DNA from: Entomomonas sp964395065
GTDB taxonomy: Bacteria > Pseudomonadota > Gammaproteobacteria > Pseudomonadales > Pseudomonadaceae
Reading direction: 5' to 3'
DNA length: 7,544 nt
Assembly: GCA_964395065.1 (NCBI GenBank)
Contig: CAYNAM010000117.1
Coordinates: 1-7,544, forward strand
Numbering within the stretch: position 1 is the first letter of the stretch; each line of letters begins with the position of its first letter. A program made the translations under genes and the position numbers. The notes below the pieces were generated by a model. It worked only from the letters and a program-made list of their open reading frames with translations, was not told the DNA's origin and did not search any database. Positions 1-6,477 of the stretch are shown here, piece by piece.

Positions 1-603
1 GAGAAGTGGGCCTTACCCGGTGGTTCTTTAGATATTGATATTGATAAGGACGTAAACAGTTGCGCACGGCGCAAACTCAAAGAAAAAACGAATGTAAACA
101 GCCCTTACCTTGAACAAGTAGGCGCCTGGGGTAGTAAAGACCGCGACCCTAGAGAGTGGTCTATCACCCATGTTTACTTTGCACTATTAAACGCGGATAA
201 GGTCATCCTACAAAAAGGCGGTAATGCAGCAGAGGTAGCATGGTTTCCTCTTGTAGACAATCAAGTAAAGAAACAGCTTGCCTTTGACCATAATGATTTA
301 TTGGAACTTGCCATTCAAAGACTCCATGCAAAAGTAGAATACACCTCGCTACCCGCCTACTTATTACCTGATGAGTTTACACTACCCGACTTGCAAAAAG
401 TTTACGAAATAGTACTTAATCGCCCTCTTGATAAAAGCTCATTTAGAACACGTATTTTGTCCACTAATTTAGTAACCCCCATTCCTAATAAAATGAGACC
501 AGCTACGCATCGACCAGCACAGCTCTATCGACTGACAAATCCCGATACATTAACCTACTTTCCACGTAGTTTTAAATACAATGAAAAAACATTAAAGTCT
601 TAA
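1..603 (+). CDS. Nudix-domain protein with NrtR-type winged-helix C-terminus (5' end cut off)
   Basis: Frame 1 is open from the first base to the TAA at 601-603, giving 200 residues; relatives are about 230, so roughly 30 N-terminal residues lie outside the window. Visible residues 3-8 read WALPGG, the start of a Nudix box. The box then runs to about residue 32 but is degenerate: where catalytic Nudix enzymes have RE-U-x-EE-x-GU, this has R24-K-L-K-E28-K-T-N-V32, so two acidic metal ligands are lysines and the glycine is asparagine. YLEQ (36-39) and RDPR (48-51) are typical of the NrtR-like branch. From about residue 122 (FTLPDLQKVYEIVL, then LDKSSFRTRIL) comes the winged-helix DNA-binding domain of that branch. 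NrtR proteins are transcriptional repressors of NAD metabolism that sense ADP-ribose with a non-catalytic Nudix fold. I infer a regulator rather than a hydrolase; its targets are not visible, and no NAD gene lies in the window. Confidence 0.8.
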   Translation, partial: EKWALPGGSLDIDIDKDVNSCARRKLKEKTNVNSPYLEQVGAWGSKDRDPREWSITHVYFALLNADKVILQKGGNAAEVAWFPLVDNQVKKQLAFDHNDLLELAIQRLHAKVEYTSLPAYLLPDEFTLPDLQKVYEIVLNRPLDKSSFRTRILSTNLVTPIPNKMRPATHRPAQLYRLTNPDTLTYFPRSFKYNEKTLKS

Positions 604-644
604 CTTTACTTTTTGCAAATAACTGACAAAAGGCAAATACCCTT

Positions 645-1319
645 ATGACCTCGCTTATAGAACTCATAAAACTTACTGGCCTAGGCCTTATCATTATACT
701 CCCCCTAGCCAACCCTATTACAACCGTTGCTCTATTATTAGGGCTCTCTCAAGGGATGACAACAAAACAAATTAACCGTGAAGCACGCATGGCTGCCATT
801 TATGTTTTCATTATTATGATGGTTGCTTTTTTCGGTGGGCAGCTGGTTATGAACACCTTTGGTATTTCAATTCCTGGTTTACGAATTGCAGGTGGACTCA
901 TCGTAGCCTTGATTGGTTTTAAAATGCTCTTCCCAGTAAAAGAACTCGTCCATGACATCACTAAAACAACAAACGATGACTTACAAAATCAAAATAAAGA
1001 GAGTATTGCTTTTATTCCTCTAGCCATGCCGAGTACAGCCGGCCCTGGAACAATTGCCCTCATTATCAGTACTGCATCGACAATACGAGACAATACTGAA
1101 TACTCTGCACTTTTACTAAAAATAGCGCCTGTCCTAACATTCTTTATTGTTTCGCTTATTTTATGGGGATGTTTACGCAGTGCTAATGCCATTATGAAAC
1201 TATTAGGTAAGGGAGGAGTCGAAGCTCTCTCAAGGCTCATGGGCTTTTTACTTATTTGTATGGGCGTACAATTTATCATCAATGGTATTTTAGAAATTAT
1301 TGCCACGCAAATCCATTAG
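645..1319 (+). CDS. marC: MarC family inner-membrane protein
   Basis: The 224-residue protein is close in length to E. coli MarC (221) and shares its characteristic stretches: PLANPITTVAL (20-30), FGISIPGLRIAGGLIVALIG (72-91), IAFIPLAMPSTAGPGTIA (121-138) and RLMGFLLICMGVQFIINGI (197-215). Six hydrophobic segments are visible at about 7-33, 48-68, 76-96, 121-144, 156-178 and 194-216, with a polar loop rich in D, N, Q and K at 101-120. The protein therefore sits in the cytoplasmic membrane. The family was named after the mar locus, but MarC was later found not to take part in multiple antibiotic resistance; its substrate is unknown. The ATG at 645 is preceded by an AAAAGG-like site at about 628-633. 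The gene starts 41 bases after the Nudix gene with no terminator between, so cotranscription is possible. It converges on the next gene with 28 bases between the stops and no obvious hairpin there. Confidence 0.93.
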   Translation: MTSLIELIKLTGLGLIIILPLANPITTVALLLGLSQGMTTKQINREARMAAIYVFIIMMVAFFGGQLVMNTFGISIPGLRIAGGLIVALIGFKMLFPVKELVHDITKTTNDDLQNQNKESIAFIPLAMPSTAGPGTIALIISTASTIRDNTEYSALLLKIAPVLTFFIVSLILWGCLRSANAIMKLLGKGGVEALSRLMGFLLICMGVQFIINGILEIIATQIH

Positions 1320-1347
1320 TTTGAGATCAACCGCCCACTATTTTAGA

Positions 1348-3102
1348 TTAATACCCTGCTGCCACGCCATCCCCACGAGGATCTGTGGCACCATACATCA
1401 TACCATTGTCAGAATCTATTAAGATTGCAGCAGCATGCCCCATTGTATCTGTATAGTCCTCAACAACATTAATAGGTTGACCTCGCTTTGCTAACTCATC
1501 AACAACCGATTGATCAATACGCCCTTCTACTTTCAAATCATTTGATGATGCCCCCCAAGTCCGACCCAATAGCCAGCGAGGGGCATTAATCGCATCTTGC
1601 GGAGAAAAACCAAAGTCAACAATACGCGTAACAATCGCGGCTTGTGTTTGAGGTTGCCCCTCCCCCCCCATCGTTCCATAAACTAAATAAGGTTTATTAT
1701 TCTTTAATAACATCGCAGGGTTCAAGGTATGAAAAGTGCGCTTATTAGGTTCGAGTCGATTAACATTTGTAGGATCGAGAGAGAAAAAACTTCCTCGATT
1801 TTGCAATAAAACCCCCGTATCTTTCGCAACAATCCCTGAACCAAAATCATAATAAATACTTTGAATAATAGACACGGCATTGCCGTCAGCATCAACCACA
1901 CCAAACCAAACAGTGTCACCTTTTGGATCCAAAGGCTTAATATTAATACTCGCTCTCGTCATATCTATTTGTGCAGACTGTTCTCTCCCATGCCGTCTTG
2001 ATAATAAAAACGTTAAAGGTATTTTATTAAAATATGGGTCAGTCAAATACTTATCACGATCGACAAAAGACTGTTTAGTAGCTTCAACCAATAAATGATA
2101 ATAATCTGCGCTACCTTCACCTAACTTCTTAATATTAAAATTATTTAGAATATTTAAAATCTCTAAAGAGGCCATTCCTTGAGTATTTGGTGGTAAATTA
2201 TAAGCAACATACTCACGGTAGTTAACATGTATCGGTGCAACCCAAGTCGCTCTATGCCTGGCAAAATCATCTAGCGTTAACACGCCGCCATTGGCTTGTA
2301 AATCATTAACAATTTTTTTAGCAATTGGCCCCCTATAAAAGCTGGCAGCCCCCTGATTAGCTACTATTGTTAATGTTTTAGCTAAATCAGGTTGCTTCAT
2401 CAACTCACCAATCTGATAAGCACCACCATCCGCCTTCAAAAATACTCGTTTAAACTCTGGAAAACGCTGTAAATTACGAAACTCTTGATCATGCGTATCA
2501 ATATTCACGGTAGACCAATAATTTAAACTTGAAGTAACAGGGAAACCTTTCTCAGCATAAAAGATAGCTCGCAAAAACAAATCTTTCCACGCGATAGAAC
2601 GCCTCATCGATCTAAAAGCATAACGATAAGCCTCATCCCACCCTGACACAGCGCCAGGAACAGTATTTGCTGACAAATAGCCTCGGCTTGGTATTTTGGA
2701 AAATCCTTTCGCTTTATAAAACGCTCTGGTGACTTTCTCACCTGAACGTCCACTCGCATTTAATCCTGTAATCGTCCCTGTTTTTGCATTATAAATAATC
2801 CAAAAATTATCGCCCCCTATCGTATTCATTTGGGGATATACAACGGACAAAGTTGCGGCTACTGCAATAGCCGCATCAACAGCATTACCACCTTTTTGAA
2901 GAATTTCCATCCCTGCTTGTGTTGCCAAATAATTAGGCGAAACAACCATTCCATTCTGTGCAATTGGGTTTAAACAACGTGAGGGAGTATCACAATATTT
3001 TCCTGTTATTTTAGGGGGAGTTTGAAAGCTATTTGCTTGCGTATTAACAAATAGGGCACCTAAAAGAAGAAAAAGAGAAGAAACTAACTGTATCCGATAC
3101 AT
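1348..3102 (-). CDS. Secreted gamma-glutamyltransferase-family Ntn hydrolase
   Basis: The 584-residue product begins with a signal peptide: a short basic start, a hydrophobic run at about 6-19 and likely cleavage after A23 (NTQA-NS), so it should act in the periplasm or outside the cell. Family marks are KGGNAVDAAIA (70-80), IGGDNF (95-100), TVPGAVSGWDEA (147-158), and KGDTVWFGVVDADGNAVS (394-411). T397 is the expected autocleavage site and N-terminal nucleophile, which would give a large chain and a 188-residue small chain. The oxyanion Gly-Gly is at 479-480 (GTMGGEGQP). Compared from memory with E. coli GGT, several residues that bind the gamma-glutamyl group differ: N411 is Y417, Q430 is R436, D433 is F439 and S462 is H458. 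The fold and self-cleavage are well supported, but true glutathione transferase activity is doubtful; other branches of the family include acylases and amidohydrolases such as oxamate hydrolase HpxW. The ATG at 3102 has a GAGG site 8 bases upstream. Confidence 0.88.
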   Translation of the reverse strand: MYRIQLVSSLFLLLGALFVNTQANSFQTPPKITGKYCDTPSRCLNPIAQNGMVVSPNYLATQAGMEILQKGGNAVDAAIAVAATLSVVYPQMNTIGGDNFWIIYNAKTGTITGLNASGRSGEKVTRAFYKAKGFSKIPSRGYLSANTVPGAVSGWDEAYRYAFRSMRRSIAWKDLFLRAIFYAEKGFPVTSSLNYWSTVNIDTHDQEFRNLQRFPEFKRVFLKADGGAYQIGELMKQPDLAKTLTIVANQGAASFYRGPIAKKIVNDLQANGGVLTLDDFARHRATWVAPIHVNYREYVAYNLPPNTQGMASLEILNILNNFNIKKLGEGSADYYHLLVEATKQSFVDRDKYLTDPYFNKIPLTFLLSRRHGREQSAQIDMTRASINIKPLDPKGDTVWFGVVDADGNAVSIIQSIYYDFGSGIVAKDTGVLLQNRGSFFSLDPTNVNRLEPNKRTFHTLNPAMLLKNNKPYLVYGTMGGEGQPQTQAAIVTRIVDFGFSPQDAINAPRWLLGRTWGASSNDLKVEGRIDQSVVDELAKRGQPINVVEDYTDTMGHAAAILIDSDNGMMYGATDPRGDGVAAGY

Positions 3103-3147
3103 TATACCGCCTCATTATAGTTATATGGAAAACCATAATAAGCAAGG

Positions 3148-3177
3148 AGTATACCAAGTTTGTACAGTATCGAAACA
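3148..3177 (-). promoter_or_regulatory. Candidate extended -10 promoter for the GGT-family gene
   Basis: On the minus strand, TATACT (3148-3153) is preceded by TG at the extended -10 position (TGGTATACT). A weak -35, TGTTTC (3172-3177), lies 18 bases upstream. Transcription would begin near 3141, giving a leader of about 38 bases before the ATG at 3102. An inverted repeat GTTTGT/ACAAAC (3158-3163 and 3175-3180) overlaps the spacer and -35. This is a motif match only. Confidence 0.4.
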
Positions 3178-3199
3178 AACAGTAAACAGCTTTTCTTAT

Positions 3200-4870
3200 T
3201 TACCCCCGGTGTAAATTACGGAAATAATTAATTAACCCTTGTGTAGAAGCATCTTCAGCCTTATCTGGCTGATACTCTGTTAGTCCTTTATAAACAGACA
3301 CACCTAACTCTTTTCCTAACTCAACACCCCATTGATCAAAGGCATTAATCCCCCAGATGACACTTTGCACAAATACTTTGTGCTCATATAGAGCAACCAA
3401 TGCACCTAAACTACGCGGGCTAACACGATCCAACACCAAAGTGTTCGAAGGTCGATTTCCAGGAATCACCTTGTGAGGCGCCAATCTTGCTATCTCATCG
3501 TCTGAATATCCCTTGATAGCTAGCTCCTCTTCAACCTGCAGCCTAGTTTTTCCTAACATCAAGGCTTGGCTTTGGCTCAAACAGTTTGCATACAACCATT
3601 GGTGATGGTCATTAAGCGGGTTAGCACTTACCACAGGTACAATAAAATCAGCCGAAATAAAACGGGTTCCTTGATGTAATAACTGGTGATAAGCATGTTG
3701 CCCATTACAACCGACACCGCCCCATAATACAGGGCCACTATCAATATCTAATACCGTACCATCTTGTCGAACTCTTTTACCATTAGACTCCATATCTAAC
3801 TGCTGTAAATGACGCACAAAATCTCTTAAATTGTGATCATAAGGTAGAACCGCATGAGTTTGTGCATTAAAAAAGTTACTGTACCATACACCTAACAACG
3901 CCATTAATACTGGCATATTCTTTTCAAAAGGCGCCATTAAAAAATGTTGATCCATCATGTAAGCGCCAGCTAACAACTCTTTAAAATTAGACATTCCCAC
4001 ACTCAAGGCGATGGGTAAGCCGATAGCGGACCATAAAGAGTAACGTCCACCCACCCAGTCCCAAATAGGGAATATATTTTCTTCAGCAATACCAAACTCA
4101 ACAGCAGCTTTTACATTGGAGGAAACCGCAATAAAATGCCTTGCTAGATCTTTTTCAGCACCGCCTTTAGCCAAAAACCAACTCCTAGCAGCTTGTGCAT
4201 TCTTAAGCGTTTCCAATGTCCCAAATGATTTACTAGAGACAATAAAGAGTGTGGTTTCTGCATTTAGCTTATTCACCAGTCCTTTAAACTCACTGCCATC
4301 AATATTGGCTAAATAATGGCAAGTAACACCTTTCTGGGCAAAGGGAAGAAGCCCCTCAGAAACAAGCATTGGCCCCAAGAATGAGCCACCAATACCAATA
4401 TTAACTATATCAGTAATGGCTTTTTCTGTATAACCTCGCCACAGATTATTATGAATACGATTAACTAACTCTGTCATCTGGTGTAAAACCTTATGCACTT
4501 CAGGCATAATATCAACACCATCCATAAATACCTTATCGCCGTATGGTCTTCTCAAGGCAGTATGAAGCGCAGCTCTTTTTTCAGAGGCATTCACTAGCTT
4601 TCCAGAAAAAAGATCATCCCTTGCCGTACTAAGCCCTACATCTGTTGCTAATTCAACCAAGAGTTTTATTGTTTTATTGGTAATTAAGTTTTTAGAATAA
4701 TCAAATAGTAACCCACACCCCTCTAATGAAAAATCATTAAAACGATTAGTATCATCAGCAAATGCTTGACGCATATCAAATTGCTGCATTTCCTGAAAGT
4801 GTTCAGCTAATGCATTCCAACTTGTTAATTGAGAAACATTTTTAGGATTTAAATAGTAAGGTTGCGACAT
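3200..4870 (-). CDS. pgi: Glucose-6-phosphate isomerase
   Basis: This 556-residue protein interconverts glucose 6-phosphate and fructose 6-phosphate in the cytoplasm, serving glycolysis, gluconeogenesis and links to the pentose phosphate route. Both family signatures are complete: DWVGGRYSLWSAIG (271-284), and SVIWGINAFDQWGVELGK (503-520). The catalytic residues matching E. coli E355, H386 and K514 are E361 (in DMESNGK), H392 (in NGQHAYHQ) and K520. The sugar-phosphate site is seen in NIGIGGSFLGP (157-167) and SSKSFGTLETLKNA (212-225), the latter with G instead of the more common T after SKxF. Overall it looks close to the Pseudomonas enzyme (about 554 residues). The ATG at 4870 has AAGGA about 6 bases upstream. 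The gene is 97 bases upstream of the GGT-family gene, which has its own candidate promoter; no intrinsic terminator is seen after pgi, so read-through is possible. Confidence 0.97.
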   Translation of the reverse strand: MSQPYYLNPKNVSQLTSWNALAEHFQEMQQFDMRQAFADDTNRFNDFSLEGCGLLFDYSKNLITNKTIKLLVELATDVGLSTARDDLFSGKLVNASEKRAALHTALRRPYGDKVFMDGVDIMPEVHKVLHQMTELVNRIHNNLWRGYTEKAITDIVNIGIGGSFLGPMLVSEGLLPFAQKGVTCHYLANIDGSEFKGLVNKLNAETTLFIVSSKSFGTLETLKNAQAARSWFLAKGGAEKDLARHFIAVSSNVKAAVEFGIAEENIFPIWDWVGGRYSLWSAIGLPIALSVGMSNFKELLAGAYMMDQHFLMAPFEKNMPVLMALLGVWYSNFFNAQTHAVLPYDHNLRDFVRHLQQLDMESNGKRVRQDGTVLDIDSGPVLWGGVGCNGQHAYHQLLHQGTRFISADFIVPVVSANPLNDHHQWLYANCLSQSQALMLGKTRLQVEEELAIKGYSDDEIARLAPHKVIPGNRPSNTLVLDRVSPRSLGALVALYEHKVFVQSVIWGINAFDQWGVELGKELGVSVYKGLTEYQPDKAEDASTQGLINYFRNLHRG

Positions 4871-4904
4871 GAAGATTCCTTGCCAACAAATAATTGAATC
4901 ATCG

Positions 4905-4934
4905 ATTATAATAAAATTTCTATCAATTTGTCTT
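4905..4934 (-). promoter_or_regulatory. Candidate pgi promoter
   Basis: On the minus strand a perfect TATAAT (4905-4910) lies 18 bases from AAGACA (4929-4934), which matches four of six bases of TTGACA. The start would fall near 4898, leaving a leader of about 28 bases. The flanking DNA up to about 4980 is almost pure A and T, as in UP-element-rich promoters. Confidence 0.5.
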
Positions 4935-4942
4935 AATAACTC

Positions 4943-4970
4943 TTTAATAAAAATTAAAAATACCTATAAT
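4943..4970 (+). promoter_or_regulatory. Candidate promoter for the SEC-C gene
   Basis: A perfect TATAAT stands at 4965-4970, but the -35 region (TTTAAT, 4943-4948, 16-base spacer) is poor. Transcription would begin near 4977, just at a hairpin, with a leader of about 43 bases. It is divergent from the pgi promoter; the two -10 boxes are about 55 bases apart. Confidence 0.42.
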
Positions 4971-4978
4971 AAAATATT

Positions 4979-4998
4979 CAACAATCATTTTATTGTTG
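4979..4998 (+). promoter_or_regulatory. Leader hairpin or operator-like palindrome
   Basis: CAACAAT (4979-4985) and ATTGTTG (4992-4998) form a perfect 7-base-pair inverted repeat around a 6-base loop, CATTTT; two U-G wobbles could extend it in RNA. It sits at the predicted transcript start and ends 9 bases before the ribosome binding site. It could protect the 5' end of the mRNA or bind a regulator as DNA. There is no U tract, so it is not a terminator. Confidence 0.35.
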
Positions 4999-5007
4999 GG
5001 ACTTATC

Positions 5008-5012
5008 AGGAG
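5008..5012 (+). promoter_or_regulatory. Ribosome binding site fixing the SEC-C gene start
   Basis: AGGAG lies 7 bases before the ATG at 5020. This is among the best Shine-Dalgarno sites in the window, which argues that the ATG is a real start even though its frame closes after 14 codons. Confidence 0.7.
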
Positions 5013-5019
5013 AACTATC

Positions 5020-5259
5020 ATGCGATCATTCAATAATACAGGCTTTTTTCGAGCCAACAAGTAAACGCCGCAAAGGTTTCCCATCAGAAACACAAGTTAA
5101 ACGTGGCCTCGTTCGTACCGTCAATGGTAAAGTTTTAGAAGAAAAGCTTGGCAGAAATGACCCTTGTCCTTGCGGTTCTACTCTAAGCTTTCAAGAAGTG
5201 TTGCCTTAAAACAGGTCGCTTTCGATGGCGCTAACCGACATGATTACTACCGAGAATAA
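5020..5259 (+). pseudogene. Small SEC-C metal-binding protein gene, frame broken at two or three places
   Basis: From the ATG at 5020 the frame gives MRSFNNTGFFRANK and stops at 5062. The next frame (+1) continues from about 5051 as EPTSKRRKGFPSETQ to GRNDPCPCGS and stops at 5207. A further +1 change within about 5184-5191 gives FKKCCLKTGRF, completing C-x-C-x8-C-C, the exact SEC-C spacing (zinc binding; also seen at the SecA C-terminus). A third change near 5220-5223 would give FDGANRHDYYRE and a stop at 5257-5259; without it the frame ends at 5232. The restored protein would have 78 residues with cysteines at 49, 51, 60 and 61. Dropping one T from TTTTTTC (5044-5050), TTTC (5189-5192) and TTTC (5220-5223) restores everything. 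No substitution-type stop is needed to explain it. The basic N-terminal half (SKRRKGF) is not one I can name, and the function is unknown. It could be a decaying gene, sequence error, or recoding. The third break is the least certain. Confidence 0.68.
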
Positions 5260-5272
5260 ACTCACTCAATCT

Positions 5273-5313
5273 GTAACGCTTCAACAAAGCGTTACTTTAA
5301 TTATATTTTTTAT
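5273..5313 (+). terminator. Intrinsic terminator after the SEC-C gene
   Basis: GTAACGCTT (5273-5281) and AAGCGTTAC (5287-5295) make a perfect 9-base-pair stem with a CAACA loop, followed by a T-rich tail that includes a run of six T (5306-5311). It ends 14 bases after the longest restored SEC-C reading (5259) and about 27 bases before the dinB ATG, so dinB should not depend on transcription from upstream. Confidence 0.85.
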
Positions 5314-5339
5314 TTGTGATACTAGTTTACAATGAAGCG

Positions 5340-6404
5340 ATGACTAAACCTACGCCAAGAAAAATTATTCATATTGATTGTGATTGTTTTTATGCATCGA
5401 TAGAAATGCGTGATGATCCATCATTGCTAGGAAAGCCTATTGCTGTAGGAGGAGCGCCAAACAAACGAGGTGTTGTCGCCACCTGCAACTATGAGGCAAG
5501 AGCCTATGGTGTACACTCTGCCATGTCTTCTCAGAAAGCACAAAAACTTTGTCCAGACTTATTGTTTATTCGCCCTAGGTTCGATGTATACCGGGCTGTA
5601 TCTAAAGAAATCCATCAAATATTTCAAGACTATACTCCTCATATCGAACCACTTTCATTAGATGAAGCTTATTTGGATGTCACCGATAGTCTTTTGTATA
5701 ATAATAGTGCAACTTACATAGCCCAAATGATTCAACAACGCATTCATCAAGAAATAGGTATCACTGCTTCTGCTGGAGTTGCTCCTAATAAGTTTCTTGC
5801 AAAAATTGCCAGTGACTGGAAAAAACCAAGTGGTTTATTCGTTATAACACCTGAGCAAATAGATAGCTTTATTACCCACTTGCCCATTAATAAATTGCAT
5901 GGCGTAGGAAAAATAACAGCCTACAGGCTTAATCGCCTTGGTATTTATACCGGCTACGACTTAAGACAATGGGGACGTGCCGACCTACTAAGAGTCTTTG
6001 GACATTTTGGAGAAAAGCTATGGCATCTTGCACGGGGTATCGATGAGCGAGCAGTAAAAACCCAAAGACGTCAATCTATTAGCGTAGAACGCACCTTTCA
6101 GGAAGATTTACCTAGCTTACAACATTGTCTTACAAAACTACCCGAGCTCATTGATGAGTTAAATAATAGAATAGCACGCTTAGATGAGAACTATAAAACA
6201 GGAAAACCCTTTGTAAAAGTTAAGTTTCATGATTTTACACAAACAACCATAGAACAAAAAGGTGCTCCCCGTACTCTTGATAGTTACCAGACACTACTTA
6301 AACAAGCCTTTGAACGAGGTAATAAGCCAGTAAGATTATTAGGTATAGGAACACGCGTTATTGATTTACAAGATATCATTGAACAGCTGACCCTTTTTAA
6401 CTAA
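5340..6404 (+). CDS. dinB: DNA polymerase IV (Y-family, error-prone)
   Basis: The 354-residue protein copies past damaged bases, especially minor-groove adducts, and extends mismatched ends without proofreading. The palm shows the metal ligands D13 (IDCDCFY) and D108-E109 (SLDEAYLDV). The steric-gate position holds Y18, where E. coli has F13. EARAYGVHSAM (52-62) is the finger region, ASAGVAPNKFLAKIASDWKKP (143-163) belongs to the palm, and LHGVGKITAYRLNRLGI (186-202) is the helix-hairpin-helix. The little finger follows from about 245 (SISVERTF) and the chain ends in QLTLF (349-353), a textbook beta-clamp binding motif. I chose ATG 5340 because the family starts a few residues before RKIIH; an in-frame GTG at 5316 would begin just after the terminator T-tract. 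The Shine-Dalgarno is weak (AATGAAG). A poor extended -10 (TGTGATACT, 5315-5323) would give a very short leader. No LexA box is visible upstream. It resembles Pseudomonas DinB closely. Confidence 0.96.
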   Translation: MTKPTPRKIIHIDCDCFYASIEMRDDPSLLGKPIAVGGAPNKRGVVATCNYEARAYGVHSAMSSQKAQKLCPDLLFIRPRFDVYRAVSKEIHQIFQDYTPHIEPLSLDEAYLDVTDSLLYNNSATYIAQMIQQRIHQEIGITASAGVAPNKFLAKIASDWKKPSGLFVITPEQIDSFITHLPINKLHGVGKITAYRLNRLGIYTGYDLRQWGRADLLRVFGHFGEKLWHLARGIDERAVKTQRRQSISVERTFQEDLPSLQHCLTKLPELIDELNNRIARLDENYKTGKPFVKVKFHDFTQTTIEQKGAPRTLDSYQTLLKQAFERGNKPVRLLGIGTRVIDLQDIIEQLTLFN

Positions 6405-6420
6405 TCTGTCTTCCAGATTA
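6402..6420 (+). terminator. Weak hairpin at the dinB stop codon
   Basis: TAATCTG (6402-6408) and CAGATTA (6414-6420) pair over 7 bases around a TCTTC loop; the stem includes the dinB stop codon. What follows (TCCTTCATTAACC) is not a proper T tract, so this may slow decay of the mRNA or act as a poor terminator rather than end transcription. Confidence 0.3.
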
Positions 6421-6477
6421 TCCTTCATTAACCTTTAAATATAACTATTTAATTCACCGTGATTTTTGAGAAATATA

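Noticed and set aside
612..638. Hairpin TTTGC/GCAAA before marC
   Set aside because: The stem is only five pairs with a loop of about 17 bases and no T tract.
989..1306. 105-codon minus-strand open frame inside marC
   Set aside because: It is fully antisense to a well-supported membrane protein gene, and its product shows no family features.
1320..1347. Bidirectional terminator between marC and the GGT-family gene
   Set aside because: The 28 bases contain no inverted repeat worth reporting.
1722..2098. Short open frames on both strands inside the GGT-family gene
   Set aside because: They overlap a conserved coding region that includes the catalytic threonine, and have no recognisable product.
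3158..3180. The GTTTGT/ACAAAC repeat as a pgi terminator
   Set aside because: The stem is short and AT-rich, the loop is 11 bases, and no T run follows on the minus strand.
4116..4316. 66-codon plus-strand open frame inside pgi
   Set aside because: It is antisense to conserved pgi codons and has no domain.
5271..5286. LexA-like half site CTGT with AACA
   Set aside because: The second half does not match ACAG at the right spacing, and the bases are explained by the terminator stem.
5316..5318. Upstream GTG start for dinB
   Set aside because: It would add eight residues not seen in the family and begins just after the terminator T-tract; ATG 5340 fits the usual start before RKIIH.
5470..5661. 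63-codon open frame inside dinB
   Set aside because: It is a shifted-frame shadow over the polymerase palm region.
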